Positions 1 through 6,653 of a stretch of DNA of 9,156 nucleotides are shown here, one piece after another (within the stretch, counting starts at the first letter, position 1; each line of letters begins with the position of its first letter). The notes below the pieces were generated by a model. It was not told where the DNA came from. It saw only the letters and a list, made by a program, of their open reading frames with translations, and did not search any database. Origin of the DNA: Candidatus Methanocorpusculum equi (GTDB lineage Archaea; Halobacteriota; Methanomicrobia; Methanomicrobiales; Methanocorpusculaceae); NCBI GenBank assembly GCA_018065685.1, contig JAGHSU010000035.1, positions 1-9,156 on the forward strand, written 5' to 3'. Position numbers and translations under genes: made by a program.

Positions 1-206
1 TTACTTTCCAGACTTTCCGGAGATGCGGGAGTGTGGAGCATTCTTCTCCCCCCTGCTCCTGTCCCTTCACCTTCCCGGAAATTGGAAAGTCATTTTCAAA
101 AACGATGCAAAAAAGATATTTTCAGAAATAAAACCCTGAGCGTCTCCCGTTGGCTTTCCACCCTTCCGGGAAAGTCATGGAAAGCCTCGGAAAGTCAGGA
201 AAGTCA
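1..206. repeat. GGAAAGTC repeat family, both orientations
   Basis: An 8-bp word recurs through this gene-poor stretch. GGAAAGTCA occurs at 84-92, 169-177, 189-197 and 198-206, with the variant GGAAAGCC at 179-186. Inverted copies are GACTTTCC at 11-18 and GGCTTTCC at 152-159, plus TTACTTTCC at 1-9. From 169 to 206 four units follow each other every 9-10 bp, about one helical turn, which suits a row of protein-binding sites on one face of the DNA. The copies at 152-159 and 179-186 can form an 8-bp stem. The array may continue left of the window. Function unknown; no long reading frame here looks real. Confidence 0.6.
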
Positions 207-317
207 GTCTGGTTCTGATGCATCCCCGTTATCCGGTTCCAGAAAGGTGTAGTTCTTTGACCCGTCCCATTTTAAGAACTCTTCCGCATCCCAGTCAAGA
301 GATTTAGAGAAGAACAT
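204..317 (-). CDS. small acidic hypothetical protein, 37 aa
   Basis: This is a minus-strand frame of 37 codons plus TGA. It starts MFFSKSLDWDAEEF and ends DNGDASEPD. The product is acidic with aromatic residues (two Trp, four Phe, one Tyr) and no predicted membrane segment or signal peptide. I do not recognise it. Support comes from the start region: AGAGGTGA (331 to 324 on the minus strand) lies 6 nt before the ATG, a near-ideal archaeal ribosome binding site, and an in-frame TGA just upstream fixes the ATG as the only long start. A divergent TATA-like element lies about 90 bp upstream. The stop codon is the first base triplet of the TGACTTTCC repeats. It could still be a chance frame; codon statistics are too few to help. 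Confidence 0.45.
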   Translation of the reverse strand: MFFSKSLDWDAEEFLKWDGSKNYTFLEPDNGDASEPD

Positions 318-323
318 ACGCGG

Positions 324-331
324 TCACCTCT
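324..331 (-). promoter_or_regulatory. ribosome binding site of the 37-aa ORF
   Basis: On the minus strand this reads AGAGGTGA followed by CC, closely matching the complement of the archaeal 16S 3' end (GGAGGTGATCC). Its 6-nt spacing to the ATG at 317-315 is the main reason to believe the small gene. Confidence 0.5.
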
Positions 332-370
332 GGGTTTACGGCGAATAAAAGACGCGGCTAAGGGGCTCGC

Positions 371-381
371 GGATCACCTCC
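371..381 (-). promoter_or_regulatory. perfect 11-nt Shine-Dalgarno block without a nearby start codon
   Basis: On the minus strand this reads GGAGGTGATCC, complementary over all 11 nt to the canonical 16S rRNA 3' end (GGATCACCTCC). No ATG or TTG follows within 30 nt. The only start is a GTG inside the block, which opens a 13-codon frame ending at TAA. The block is a second copy of the site at 324-331: the plus strand reads CGCGGTCACCTC at 319-330 and CGCGGATCACCTC at 368-380. It could be a ribosome standby or decoy site in the leader of the 37-aa gene, or the remnant of a lost start. Confidence 0.35.
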
Positions 382-403
382 TAATCAAAATCTTCCTTAA
401 CTC

Positions 404-412
404 AATATTTAT
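404..412. promoter_or_regulatory. TATA-like element, possibly divergent
   Basis: The sequence AATATTTAT reads ATAAATATT on the other strand, so it could position TBP in either direction. For the plus strand, a start about 25 bp downstream falls near 433, leaving a leader of only a few nucleotides before the ATG at 440. That fits the absence of any GGAG-type site there (near-leaderless mRNA). For the minus strand the start would fall near 383, at the SD block of 371-381. A second TATA-like string, CATATAAG at 429-436, could serve the minus strand only. Confidence 0.4.
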
Positions 413-439
413 CTCCTAAGCACACCAACATATAAGCAC

Positions 440-1246
440 ATGAGACAGATAGCCCTCTACGGAAAAGGAGGAATCGGCAAATCAACCACCTCGGCAAATC
501 TCTCTGCCGCGTTTTCAGAGTCAGGGCTTGACGTCATGCAGATAGGCTGCGACCCCAAGCACGACAGCACCCGCATGCTGATGCACGGACAATGGATTCC
601 CACCGTCCTCGGGCAGATGTACGAAAAAAAGGATATACAAAAAGAAGACATCATCTTTGAAGGATTCGGCGGCGTCAGATGCGTTGAAGCAGGAGGACCT
701 GAACCCGGAATCGGCTGTGCGGGGCGGGGCATAATTGCCACATTCCAGCTGCTTGAAAAACTGAGTGCCCTCTATGGAGATATTGTAATATATGATGTGT
801 TAGGAGATGTCGTCTGCGGCGGATTTGCGATGCCCATGAGAGACGGCTACGCACAGGAAATATATCTTGTAACAAGCGGCGAATTCATGAGTCTCTATGC
901 CGCAAACAACATCGCAAAAGCGGTAAAACGCATCTCAGGGGGGCGGGCTGCAAACTGCCGGCTCGGGGGTGTTATCTGCAACGCAAAGGACATGGAACAT
1001 GAAACCGAACTCGTAGCAGAGTTTGCGGACCGGATCGGGTCAAAACTCATCTGTGCGATTCCGCGGAGCAAAACAGTCCAGACGGCAGAGATAAACCGCA
1101 TGACCGTCATCGAACATGACCCGGCGTCCGCACAGGCAGACGTCTATCGCAGATGTGCGAAAGCAATTCTTGAAAATACTGGCCTTAAAATACCATCCCC
1201 CTTAGAGCCCGAGGAGCTGGAAGAACTTGCCGGAAAATATCTCTGA
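440..1246 (+). CDS. NifH/CfbC-like ATP-dependent iron-sulfur reductase
   Basis: NifH-superfamily protein of 268 aa, the ATP-driven electron donor to a nitrogenase-like partner; cytoplasmic homodimer expected. Visible features: P-loop GKGGIGKS at residues 8-15, the CDPK switch I region at 37-40, GCAGRG with C93 and DVVCGGF with C126 (the two cysteines that bridge one [4Fe-4S] cluster between monomers), switch II DVLGD at 119-123, and R96 at the position of the regulatory arginine of nitrogenase Fe proteins. Residue 41 is His (CDPKHDSTR) where most NifH/CfbC proteins have Ala. Length is slightly short for NifH (about 275-295). The frame is overlapped by 20 bp by the next gene and heads a three-gene operon. 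It may be CfbC of F430 synthesis or the reductase of an uncharacterised Nif-like complex; the two partner genes downstream favour keeping this open. Superfamily is certain, substrate is not. Confidence 0.93.
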   Translation: MRQIALYGKGGIGKSTTSANLSAAFSESGLDVMQIGCDPKHDSTRMLMHGQWIPTVLGQMYEKKDIQKEDIIFEGFGGVRCVEAGGPEPGIGCAGRGIIATFQLLEKLSALYGDIVIYDVLGDVVCGGFAMPMRDGYAQEIYLVTSGEFMSLYAANNIAKAVKRISGGRAANCRLGGVICNAKDMEHETELVAEFADRIGSKLICAIPRSKTVQTAEINRMTVIEHDPASAQADVYRRCAKAILENTGLKIPSPLEPEELEELAGKYL

Positions 1247-2294
1247 ACGAATCCCGGAACAGCTCTCTGAAAAACGGCTCGGGGGCTGTACCCTTGGAGG
1301 GGCCATCGCTGTCACCTCGTTTATCTCCGACGCAGTAACCGTAGTCCATGCCCCGAAAGGGTGCGCTCATCAGGTTTTTTCCATGCTCCATGCCTTAGTG
1401 GAAGAGGCATCGCTTCCGCTGCTTCCTCCGTTACTCTCCTCGGATATGTCGGACCGTGAGGTCATCTTCGGAGGAGAAGAGGCGCTCTCTCTCGCCCTCG
1501 ACAAAGCGGCCGCGAAAAACCCTGCATTAATTATTACCGTCTCCTCCTGTGTTACAGAAACCATCGGAGACGACAGCGAAAAGGTCTGCAGGGCGCACCC
1601 CGCAGCAGACAAAATCATCACCCTTCCGACAGCTGGATTTCTTGGCGGACGCGCCGAAGACGGCGAAAATACAGCGCTTCTTGCGCTCGCAACTCTCGCG
1701 GAAAAATGCGTCCCTCTCCCGAAAACGGCAGCTATTATCGGGGAAAAGAATCTGGAAACAGAGGTTGAGGAAAACTATGCCGAGGTGGAGCGGCTCCTAT
1801 CCCGGCTTGGGATTTCAGTAACCCTCAGATTCTGCAGAAACATTCAGGCAGCAGAGATTGGAAAATTAGGAGAGGCATCTTTTTTCATCATCCGCGACGA
1901 GCGGGTTTTTCCGGCAGGTGCTGCAGTTGCGAAGCGGTTTGACCGCCCGTATGTCGCAGAGTTTCCGCGGGGTCTTTCCGGATGCGTCACATTTCTGCGG
2001 GATGCGGGACACTGTGCTCGGATTCCTGAAGAGGGGATTGAGCGTGCCGTGCGTGATGAAGAGGCGTACCAGAAACAGATGCTCGAACCCTTTGAGGAGA
2101 TGCGGGGCTCATCTGTCTATCTCGGAGCCCAGCTGATGGAAGGAACGTTTGATGCGGCGCGGGAGGCGATGGAGCGTCTCGGAATCCGTGAAGCTCCAGA
2201 CGGAATCCCGTTAAAGCTTCCCTTCTACCTGCCCGTCGGCGTATCCGGAATGATGAAAATGCTCTATCTCTGGAGACGGAGGATACGCGGATGA
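1227..2294 (+). CDS. short NifD/NifE-like nitrogenase component 1 subunit
   Basis: Nitrogenase component 1-type protein of 355 aa (NifD is near 480). The N-terminal domain has the three P-cluster-type cysteines in NifD-like context: C21 in GGCTLGGA, C46 in VVHAPKGC, and C108 in [11 protein letters not shown], with the NifD-like segment DREVIFGG at 77-83. In the second domain (about 165-265), the segment that aligns by eye with the FeMo-co cysteine region of NifD reads FIIRDERVF, without a cysteine. The protein then ends shortly after the strand GSSVYLGAQ (295-302), so most of the third Rossmann domain, including the equivalent of the FeMo-co histidine, is missing. The start is TTG at 1227, with GAGGAG at 1211-1216 as ribosome binding site; no other in-frame start precedes C21. 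The stop overlaps the next start (ATGA), implying coupled translation. Not canonical CfbD, which has GPSGCCF and GTCASMIIGED-type motifs. Function unknown. Confidence 0.88.
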   Translation: MPENISERIPEQLSEKRLGGCTLGGAIAVTSFISDAVTVVHAPKGCAHQVFSMLHALVEEASLPLLPPLLSSDMSDREVIFGGEEALSLALDKAAAKNPALIITVSSCVTETIGDDSEKVCRAHPAADKIITLPTAGFLGGRAEDGENTALLALATLAEKCVPLPKTAAIIGEKNLETEVEENYAEVERLLSRLGISVTLRFCRNIQAAEIGKLGEASFFIIRDERVFPAGAAVAKRFDRPYVAEFPRGLSGCVTFLRDAGHCARIPEEGIERAVRDEEAYQKQMLEPFEEMRGSSVYLGAQLMEGTFDAAREAMERLGIREAPDGIPLKLPFYLPVGVSGMMKMLYLWRRRIRG

Positions 2295-3421
2295 GCTGCG
2301 TCGAAAATCCGCTGTCCCCCTGTGCAATGACCGGGGCATGTGCGGTTCTATCCGGATTCAAGGGGCTCGCGGTTGTTGTCCACGGCTCATCCGGATGCTA
2401 CTACTACCCGAAGGCTCTGTTAAAGACGCCCCTTTACTCCACGTTCCTGCTCGAATCAGAGATTGTGCTTGGAACCGTTGACCGGCTCAAAGAGGTGGTC
2501 TCCGGACTGGAAAAAACAGGGAAACCCGTTGCGGTGGTAAACACCTGCGTTCCGGCGCTGACCGGCGAAGACCTGTCAAAGGCGTTTGCAGCGGTCACTT
2601 TACCCTCCGGGACTGAAGCATCCGGAGCGGTCTTTGTCGATGCCCCAGGATACATCGGCGATGCAGCGGCAGGTGCTGCTGCCGCATACAAAGCCCTTGA
2701 CATCCGTATTAACCCTGAAATCCGCGGGGTAAACATCGACGGTGTTCTCTCGCTCGACCTGTTTGCGCGGGGAAACCTCCACGAGGCAGAGCGTCTGCTC
2801 TCCCTGATGCATATTCCGGCTGCTGTCAGATTTGCCTCGGACACGTATGCACATCTGATGTCAGGTGTCGCCCCGTTTACGGTATCCGTCAATCCTTCGT
2901 GGGATGCGGGGGTTGGAACGTACCTTGGCTCCTTCCTCTTCCCCGAACTGAAAAAGACCGCAGAAGCGCTTGAAAAACAGTTCCCGGGTGCGGTCTTTGA
3001 CGTCTTCTACGAAGAGCTTTCACGCGCCGACGAGCAGATGTTTTACTATGCGGACAAATATCTCCGGAAATATGCGCCGCCAAGGGCCGCCGTTACCTCC
3101 GGCCGCGGATACTGTGAGTTTGCAGATAAAATGCTTCGAAGGTACTTCGGCTCCGACGCGGCCTTACAACTCCCGCGTGAAGAGATAACCGATTACACGG
3201 TAATCTGTGAAAAACTGCAGGAGTATAAACCGGATCTGCTGCTCGGTTCATCCTTTGAGGCGGCAGCGGTCCGTGAGATTCCCTGTGCATTCGTTGGAAT
3301 GACACACCCTGACCGGAGCAGAATCTCCATGTCTGCCTCGGCGGTCTCCGGTATCGAAGGGGGAATTTCATTTATGGAGCGGTGCATAAATGCGCTCATC
3401 GACGTAAAGAAGGGGATGTAA
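2291..3421 (+). CDS. short NifK/CfbD-like nitrogenase component 1 subunit
   Basis: Second, different nitrogenase component 1-type protein, 376 aa. Its N-terminus, NPLSPCAMTGA, resembles the NifK motif NPxxxCxxxGA and gives C11; C36 lies in VVHGSSGC and C86 in VNTCVPALTGEDL, completing a P-cluster-type triad. C3 and C17 are extra cysteines in the same stretch. The C-terminal region, KPDLLLGSSFEAAAVREIP (313-331) then FVGMTHPDR, matches the third Rossmann domain of NifK by eye, so unlike its upstream partner it keeps all three domains, with short loops. Translation is coupled to the preceding gene through a 4-bp ATGA overlap; GGAGG at 2278-2282 lies 8 nt before the ATG. An oligo-T stretch follows the stop. 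The natural reading is that this protein and its upstream neighbour form a heteromeric catalytic component served by the NifH-like reductase. It could instead be a diverged CfbD. Substrate unknown. Confidence 0.88.
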   Translation: MSCVENPLSPCAMTGACAVLSGFKGLAVVVHGSSGCYYYPKALLKTPLYSTFLLESEIVLGTVDRLKEVVSGLEKTGKPVAVVNTCVPALTGEDLSKAFAAVTLPSGTEASGAVFVDAPGYIGDAAAGAAAAYKALDIRINPEIRGVNIDGVLSLDLFARGNLHEAERLLSLMHIPAAVRFASDTYAHLMSGVAPFTVSVNPSWDAGVGTYLGSFLFPELKKTAEALEKQFPGAVFDVFYEELSRADEQMFYYADKYLRKYAPPRAAVTSGRGYCEFADKMLRRYFGSDAALQLPREEITDYTVICEKLQEYKPDLLLGSSFEAAAVREIPCAFVGMTHPDRSRISMSASAVSGIEGGISFMERCINALIDVKKGM

Positions 3422-3426
3422 AGCCC

Positions 3427-3434
3427 TTTTTTTT
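3427..3434 (+). terminator. oligo-T terminator after the Nif-like operon
   Basis: Eight consecutive T residues begin 5 nt after the stop codon of the third gene. Archaeal transcription commonly ends in such U-tracts without a hairpin, and none is evident here. Confidence 0.55.
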
Positions 3435-3465
3435 CTCCAATCAACACCCCCTCCAATCAACACCC
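3435..3465. repeat. tandem 15-bp direct repeat
   Basis: CTCCAATCAACACCC occurs perfectly at 3435-3449 and 3451-3465, separated by one base (16-bp period). It sits between the terminator of the Nif-like operon and the TATA box at 3483. Position upstream of a promoter suggests a regulator or activator site, but a slippage duplication is equally possible. Confidence 0.65.
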
Positions 3466-3482
3466 TTATCTGTTCGGAAAAC

Positions 3483-3488
3483 ATATAT
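3483..3488 (+). promoter_or_regulatory. TATA box of the aryl-CoA ligase operon
   Basis: ATATAT lies inside the palindrome ACATATATGT (3481-3490), 58 bp before the ATG at 3546. The predicted start is near 3511, inside the direct repeat TAGCAC at 3505-3510 and 3513-3518. AAGGA at 3532-3536 is the ribosome binding site, 9 nt before the ATG. Confidence 0.5.
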
Positions 3489-3545
3489 GTACTATGTTAA
3501 CGTGTAGCACACTAGCACTCTGCTGCACGAAAAGGAACTGCAACC

Positions 3546-4835
3546 ATGTTCTGGAATGAAAAAATAGAGACCTTAAAGGGTCAGGAACTGCGCGACCTTC
3601 AGTTAAAGCGGCTGAAATGGACTATTCATCAGACGCAGAACATCCCCTTCTACAAACGGATGTTCAAAGAAGCGGGGCTTCATCCTGACGACATCAAAAC
3701 GCTTGAAGACATCCGGAAAATTCCGTTTACCAACAAATCAGACCTGCGCGACGGATATCCCTTTGGATTCCTTGCGGTCCCGATGAACAAAGTAAACCGT
3801 ATCCATACCACATCGGGTACGACCGGAAAACCCACCGTTGTAGCATACACAAAAGGCGACCTTGAAACGTGGTCCGAGCTGCTTGCACGAAACTTCACGA
3901 TGGCGGGACTCAAAGCGGGCGACATTTTTCAGAATGCCGCAAACTATGCGCTCTTTACAGGCGGCCTCGGAATTCACATGGGGGCGGAAAAAATCGGAGC
4001 GGCAGTAGTCCCCTCCGGGACCGGCAACACGAAGCGCCAGATAGAGATGATTGAGGACTTCAAGGTAACAGCGCTTCACTGTACCCCGAGTTATGCGATG
4101 CACTTAACAGAAGTCGCCGAGGAGATGAACGCTGATTTATCCTCGCTTAAAGTGGGCTGTTTCGGCGCCGAGGCCTGGTCTGAAAACACCCGCAAAGACC
4201 TTGAAAACCGTCTTAGCGTGGAGGCATTTGACAGCTACGGCATGAGTGAACTCTTCGGACCCGGCGTTGCTTTTGAGTGCGGGGAACACGACGGTCTCCA
4301 CATCTGGCACGACAGCTATCTCGTGGAAATCATCGACCCTGAAACAGGCGAGGTACTGGAGCCCGGAAACCACGGGGAACTTGTGGTAACTCCGCTTGTA
4401 AAAGAGGCAATGCCTCTCCTGCGCTACAGAACACGTGATATAACCATGCTCATGGAAGATGACTGTCCGTGCGGCAGAGGTCCGAAGCTTGCCCGCTTCT
4501 TTGGAAGAAGTGATGATATGCTCACGGTTCGCGGAATCAATGTCTTCCCGAGTCAGGTTGAGCATGTGCTTCGAAGCATCCCTGAAGTCGGAGACCAGTT
4601 CATGGTCTACATCGACCGCGGCGAGAGCCACCTTGATGAATTTACCATCCAGGTTGAGATGAACAAAACCTTCTTCTCGGGCGAACTCTCCGACTTTGTG
4701 AAGCTGCAGCAAAAGATTGTAAAGACGCTGCAGGATACCATTACCGTGCGTGCGCGTGTGGAACTCGTTGAGCCCGGTTCACTCCCCCGCTTCGAAGGCA
4801 AAGCAAAAAGGGTAATTGACCGCAGGGTAATATAA
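3546..4835 (+). CDS. phenylacetate-CoA ligase family protein (copy 1)
   Basis: AMP-forming aryl-acid CoA ligase of the PaaK type, 429 aa, the usual family length; cytoplasmic. It joins an aryl acid such as phenylacetate or indoleacetate to CoA with ATP, via an acyl-adenylate, or may run in reverse. Motifs: phosphate-binding TSGTTGKP at 89-96, YGMSE at 231-235, RYRTRD at 293-298, GRSDDML at 320-326, and a C-terminal LPRFEGKAKRVID (413-425) that holds the catalytic lysine of the small domain. CPCGR at 307-311 is common in the archaeal branch. First gene of an operon with a second PaaK copy 19 bp downstream and an ACT protein. In methanogens such enzymes accompany indolepyruvate:ferredoxin oxidoreductase chemistry and aryl-acid incorporation into aromatic amino acids (known for the family). 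The actual acid cannot be read from the sequence. Confidence 0.95.
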   Translation: MFWNEKIETLKGQELRDLQLKRLKWTIHQTQNIPFYKRMFKEAGLHPDDIKTLEDIRKIPFTNKSDLRDGYPFGFLAVPMNKVNRIHTTSGTTGKPTVVAYTKGDLETWSELLARNFTMAGLKAGDIFQNAANYALFTGGLGIHMGAEKIGAAVVPSGTGNTKRQIEMIEDFKVTALHCTPSYAMHLTEVAEEMNADLSSLKVGCFGAEAWSENTRKDLENRLSVEAFDSYGMSELFGPGVAFECGEHDGLHIWHDSYLVEIIDPETGEVLEPGNHGELVVTPLVKEAMPLLRYRTRDITMLMEDDCPCGRGPKLARFFGRSDDMLTVRGINVFPSQVEHVLRSIPEVGDQFMVYIDRGESHLDEFTIQVEMNKTFFSGELSDFVKLQQKIVKTLQDTITVRARVELVEPGSLPRFEGKAKRVIDRRVI

Positions 4836-4854
4836 TTAGGTACATTTACAGAAT

Positions 4855-6156
4855 ATGGTATACTATAACGAAAAACTTGAGACAATGCCGAAGGAGGAAA
4901 CGGCCCGCCTCCAGTATCAGGAGCTGAAGGCTCTCCTGGACAGAGTCTACCGGAATTCGGCATTCTATCACGGAAAAATGAAGGAGGCGGGAGTCAGCCC
5001 CGATGACATTAAGTCCATCGAAGACATTAGAAAACTCCCGTTCATGAAAAAAACCGATCTCCGCGACAATTATCCGGATAAGCTGGTTTGTGTTGACCGT
5101 GAGGACCTGGTGCGGTTCCACGTCTCCTCGGGCACGACCGGAAAACCCACGGTTGTTTCATACACGAAAAATGATATTGAGATGTGGGCAGACGCGGTAG
5201 CCCGCTCGCTTACCGCCTGCGGGCTTGGAAAACGCGACGTGATTCAGGTCTGCTACGGCTACGGGTTATTTACGGGCGGCCTCGGGCTTCACTATGGTGC
5301 GGAAAAACTCGGAGCAGTCGTCATTCCTGCATCCACCGGAAACACCGAGCGCCAGATTGAACTGATACAGGACTTAAAGACCACGGCAGTTGCAGGTACT
5401 CCCTCGTACTTCATTCATCTGCTCGACGTTGCAAAGAAGATGGGAGTGGACATCAGAAAGGATACGAATCTCAGGATCGCAGTCCTTGGTGCAGAGCCGT
5501 GGACCGAGGAGATGAGGCGCTATATCCATGATATCTCAGGAGTTACGGCACACAATATCTTCGGAACATCCGAGCTTTCAGGTCCGATGTTCTGCGACTG
5601 TGAGGAGATGCACGGAACACATATCCACAGTGATATCGCCTATACGGAAATCATTGACCCTGAAACGGGTGAACCCCTGCCTCCGGGAGAGAAAGGAGAA
5701 CTTACGATAACCGTTCTGAAAAAAGAGGCGTTCCCGATGATCCGCTACCGGTTAGGGGACGTTTCATCGATTCTCGAAGGGGAATGCCCCTGCGGCAGAA
5801 CAAGCCCGAGAATTGACAGAATTACCGGGCGCGTGGATGATATGCTGATTATCCGGGGAATCAATGTCTTCCCCTCGGCTGTTGAACATGCGCTGCTGAA
5901 AAACCCGTTCCTGACCAGTCACTTTGTCATTGAGGTCTCCCGCAAAGGAAGACTCGATGATATGCTTGTCAGGGTCGAACTAAAGCCCGAGGCAATGACT
6001 GACAGCATCAACGGCCTTATGCAGATGCAGGCCGTTGTCGAGCGGACTCTCCGTGACGCGCTGAACGTCGCCGCACGTGTTGAGTTATGCCCTCCGAACT
6101 CCCTCCCGCGCTTTGAGGGGAAAGCAAAGCGTGTCATTGATAAAAGAGTGATTTAA
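4855..6156 (+). CDS. phenylacetate-CoA ligase family protein (copy 2)
   Basis: Second complete PaaK-type ligase, 433 aa, clearly a paralogue of the gene before it: shared blocks include GTTGKPTVV, LFTGGLG, IIDPETGE, RGINVFPS and the C-terminal LPRFEGKAKRVID. All motifs are intact: SSGTTGKP at 91-98, FGTSE at 236-240, RYRLGD at 297-302, and the catalytic lysine region at 417-429. Residues in the central region, which shapes the acid pocket, differ between copies (QVCYGYGLF versus QNAANYALF; VAGTPSYFIHL versus LHCTPSYAMHL), so different substrates, or homologous heteromers, are possible. Only a weak AGGT at 4838-4841 precedes the ATG. TAATATAAT at 4828-4836 ends 18 bp before the start and could be a TATA box for a leaderless internal transcript. 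The ACT gene follows after 2 nt. Confidence 0.95.
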   Translation: MVYYNEKLETMPKEETARLQYQELKALLDRVYRNSAFYHGKMKEAGVSPDDIKSIEDIRKLPFMKKTDLRDNYPDKLVCVDREDLVRFHVSSGTTGKPTVVSYTKNDIEMWADAVARSLTACGLGKRDVIQVCYGYGLFTGGLGLHYGAEKLGAVVIPASTGNTERQIELIQDLKTTAVAGTPSYFIHLLDVAKKMGVDIRKDTNLRIAVLGAEPWTEEMRRYIHDISGVTAHNIFGTSELSGPMFCDCEEMHGTHIHSDIAYTEIIDPETGEPLPPGEKGELTITVLKKEAFPMIRYRLGDVSSILEGECPCGRTSPRIDRITGRVDDMLIIRGINVFPSAVEHALLKNPFLTSHFVIEVSRKGRLDDMLVRVELKPEAMTDSINGLMQMQAVVERTLRDALNVAARVELCPPNSLPRFEGKAKRVIDKRVI

Positions 6157-6158
6157 CT

Positions 6159-6593
6159 ATGAATGAAGAATACATTATCAAACAGCTGTCAATCTTTTCG
6201 GAAAACAAAGCCGGAAAGTTAGCCGCAATCGCCAAGATTTTTCTTGACACCGGCGTTTCGATTCAGGCGTTTAACATCGCCGAAGCAAATAATTTCGGAG
6301 TAATCCGTGTCATTGTGGACAAGCCCGAGGTCGCATTTGAGGCGTTTGCAAAGCAGAACTATGCGCTCAAGTACACAGATGTTCTGGCGATTAAAATGCA
6401 GGACGTCCCCGGGGGTCTTTTCGAGGCAGCAAAACTCATAGGGGAACTTAACATCAACATTGAGTATGCGTATGCGTTCCGCTCGGGCGAGTATGGTGCA
6501 CTTATTGTGCGCGTCGCAAATCCGGGTGAGGCTGCGAAAGCTCTTAAGAAAGCAGGTATTGAACTGATTCCTGCAGCGAATTATCATTTCTGA
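6159..6593 (+). CDS. tandem ACT-domain protein, likely amino-acid sensor
   Basis: Protein of 144 aa made of two ACT-like βαββαβ units, roughly residues 5-70 and 73-144. The first begins IIKQLSIFSENKAGKLAAIAKIF; a matching pattern recurs as VLAIKMQDVPGGLFEAAKLI in the second, both with the ENKAGKL/DVPGGLF turn that binds ligand in ACT domains. ACT domains bind small ligands, often amino acids. No catalytic domain is fused. It starts 2 nt after the second ligase stop, with GAGTGA at 6146-6151 as ribosome binding site, so it is translationally coupled. Genomic association of ACT proteins with archaeal PaaK genes is a known pattern; a role in sensing aromatic amino acids or modulating the ligases is inference. 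Confidence 0.9.
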   Translation: MNEEYIIKQLSIFSENKAGKLAAIAKIFLDTGVSIQAFNIAEANNFGVIRVIVDKPEVAFEAFAKQNYALKYTDVLAIKMQDVPGGLFEAAKLIGELNINIEYAYAFRSGEYGALIVRVANPGEAAKALKKAGIELIPAANYHF

Positions 6594-6615
6594 TTCCGGA
6601 ACACTCCGGAAAAAA

Positions 6616-6639
6616 AGCAGGGGGAATCAAACCCCTGTT
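6616..6639 (-). terminator. hairpin terminator between convergent genes
   Basis: AGCAGGGG at 6616-6623 pairs with CCCCTGTT at 6632-6639 (one G·U) around an 8-nt loop. On the minus strand it is followed by CTTTTTTT, so it looks like an intrinsic terminator 15 nt past the mptG stop. On the plus strand the T-rich stretch 6638-6660 follows, so it may also end the ACT-gene transcript. Hairpin-plus-U-tract terminators are less usual in archaea than plain U-tracts. Confidence 0.6.
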
Positions 6640-6653
6640 ATTTCAAACCCGTT

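Noticed and set aside
1..206. CRISPR array
   Set aside because: Repeats are 8-9 bp, irregularly spaced and in both orientations, with no spacers of uniform length.
31..252. Plus-strand frame of 73 codons
   Set aside because: Basic, Ser-rich product generated by the GGAAAGTC repeats, with no ribosome binding site; the minus-strand 37-aa frame has better start signals.
360..386. Resemblance to the 3' end of a 16S rRNA gene (GGATCACCTCC followed by TAAT)
   Set aside because: Similarity is confined to the anti-SD end; no rRNA sequence precedes it. It is better read as an SD element on the minus strand.
2361..2373. 13-bp identity (AAGGGGCTCGCGG) with 360-372
   Set aside because: One copy encodes part of the K-like protein; a single short match is probably chance.
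2434..2892. Minus-strand frame of 152 codons
   Set aside because: Lies wholly inside the K-like gene, Arg/Ser-rich composition typical of antisense shadow, no ribosome binding site.
440..3421. A true nitrogenase nifHDK operon
   Set aside because: Both component 1 proteins are about 355-376 aa, the FeMo-co ligand regions are absent in the D-like one, and no nifE, nifN, nifB or glnB-type gene is nearby.
4137..4712. Minus-strand frame of 191 codons
   Set aside because: Long but antisense to the conserved core of a ligase with intact motifs; its product shows no recognisable domain.
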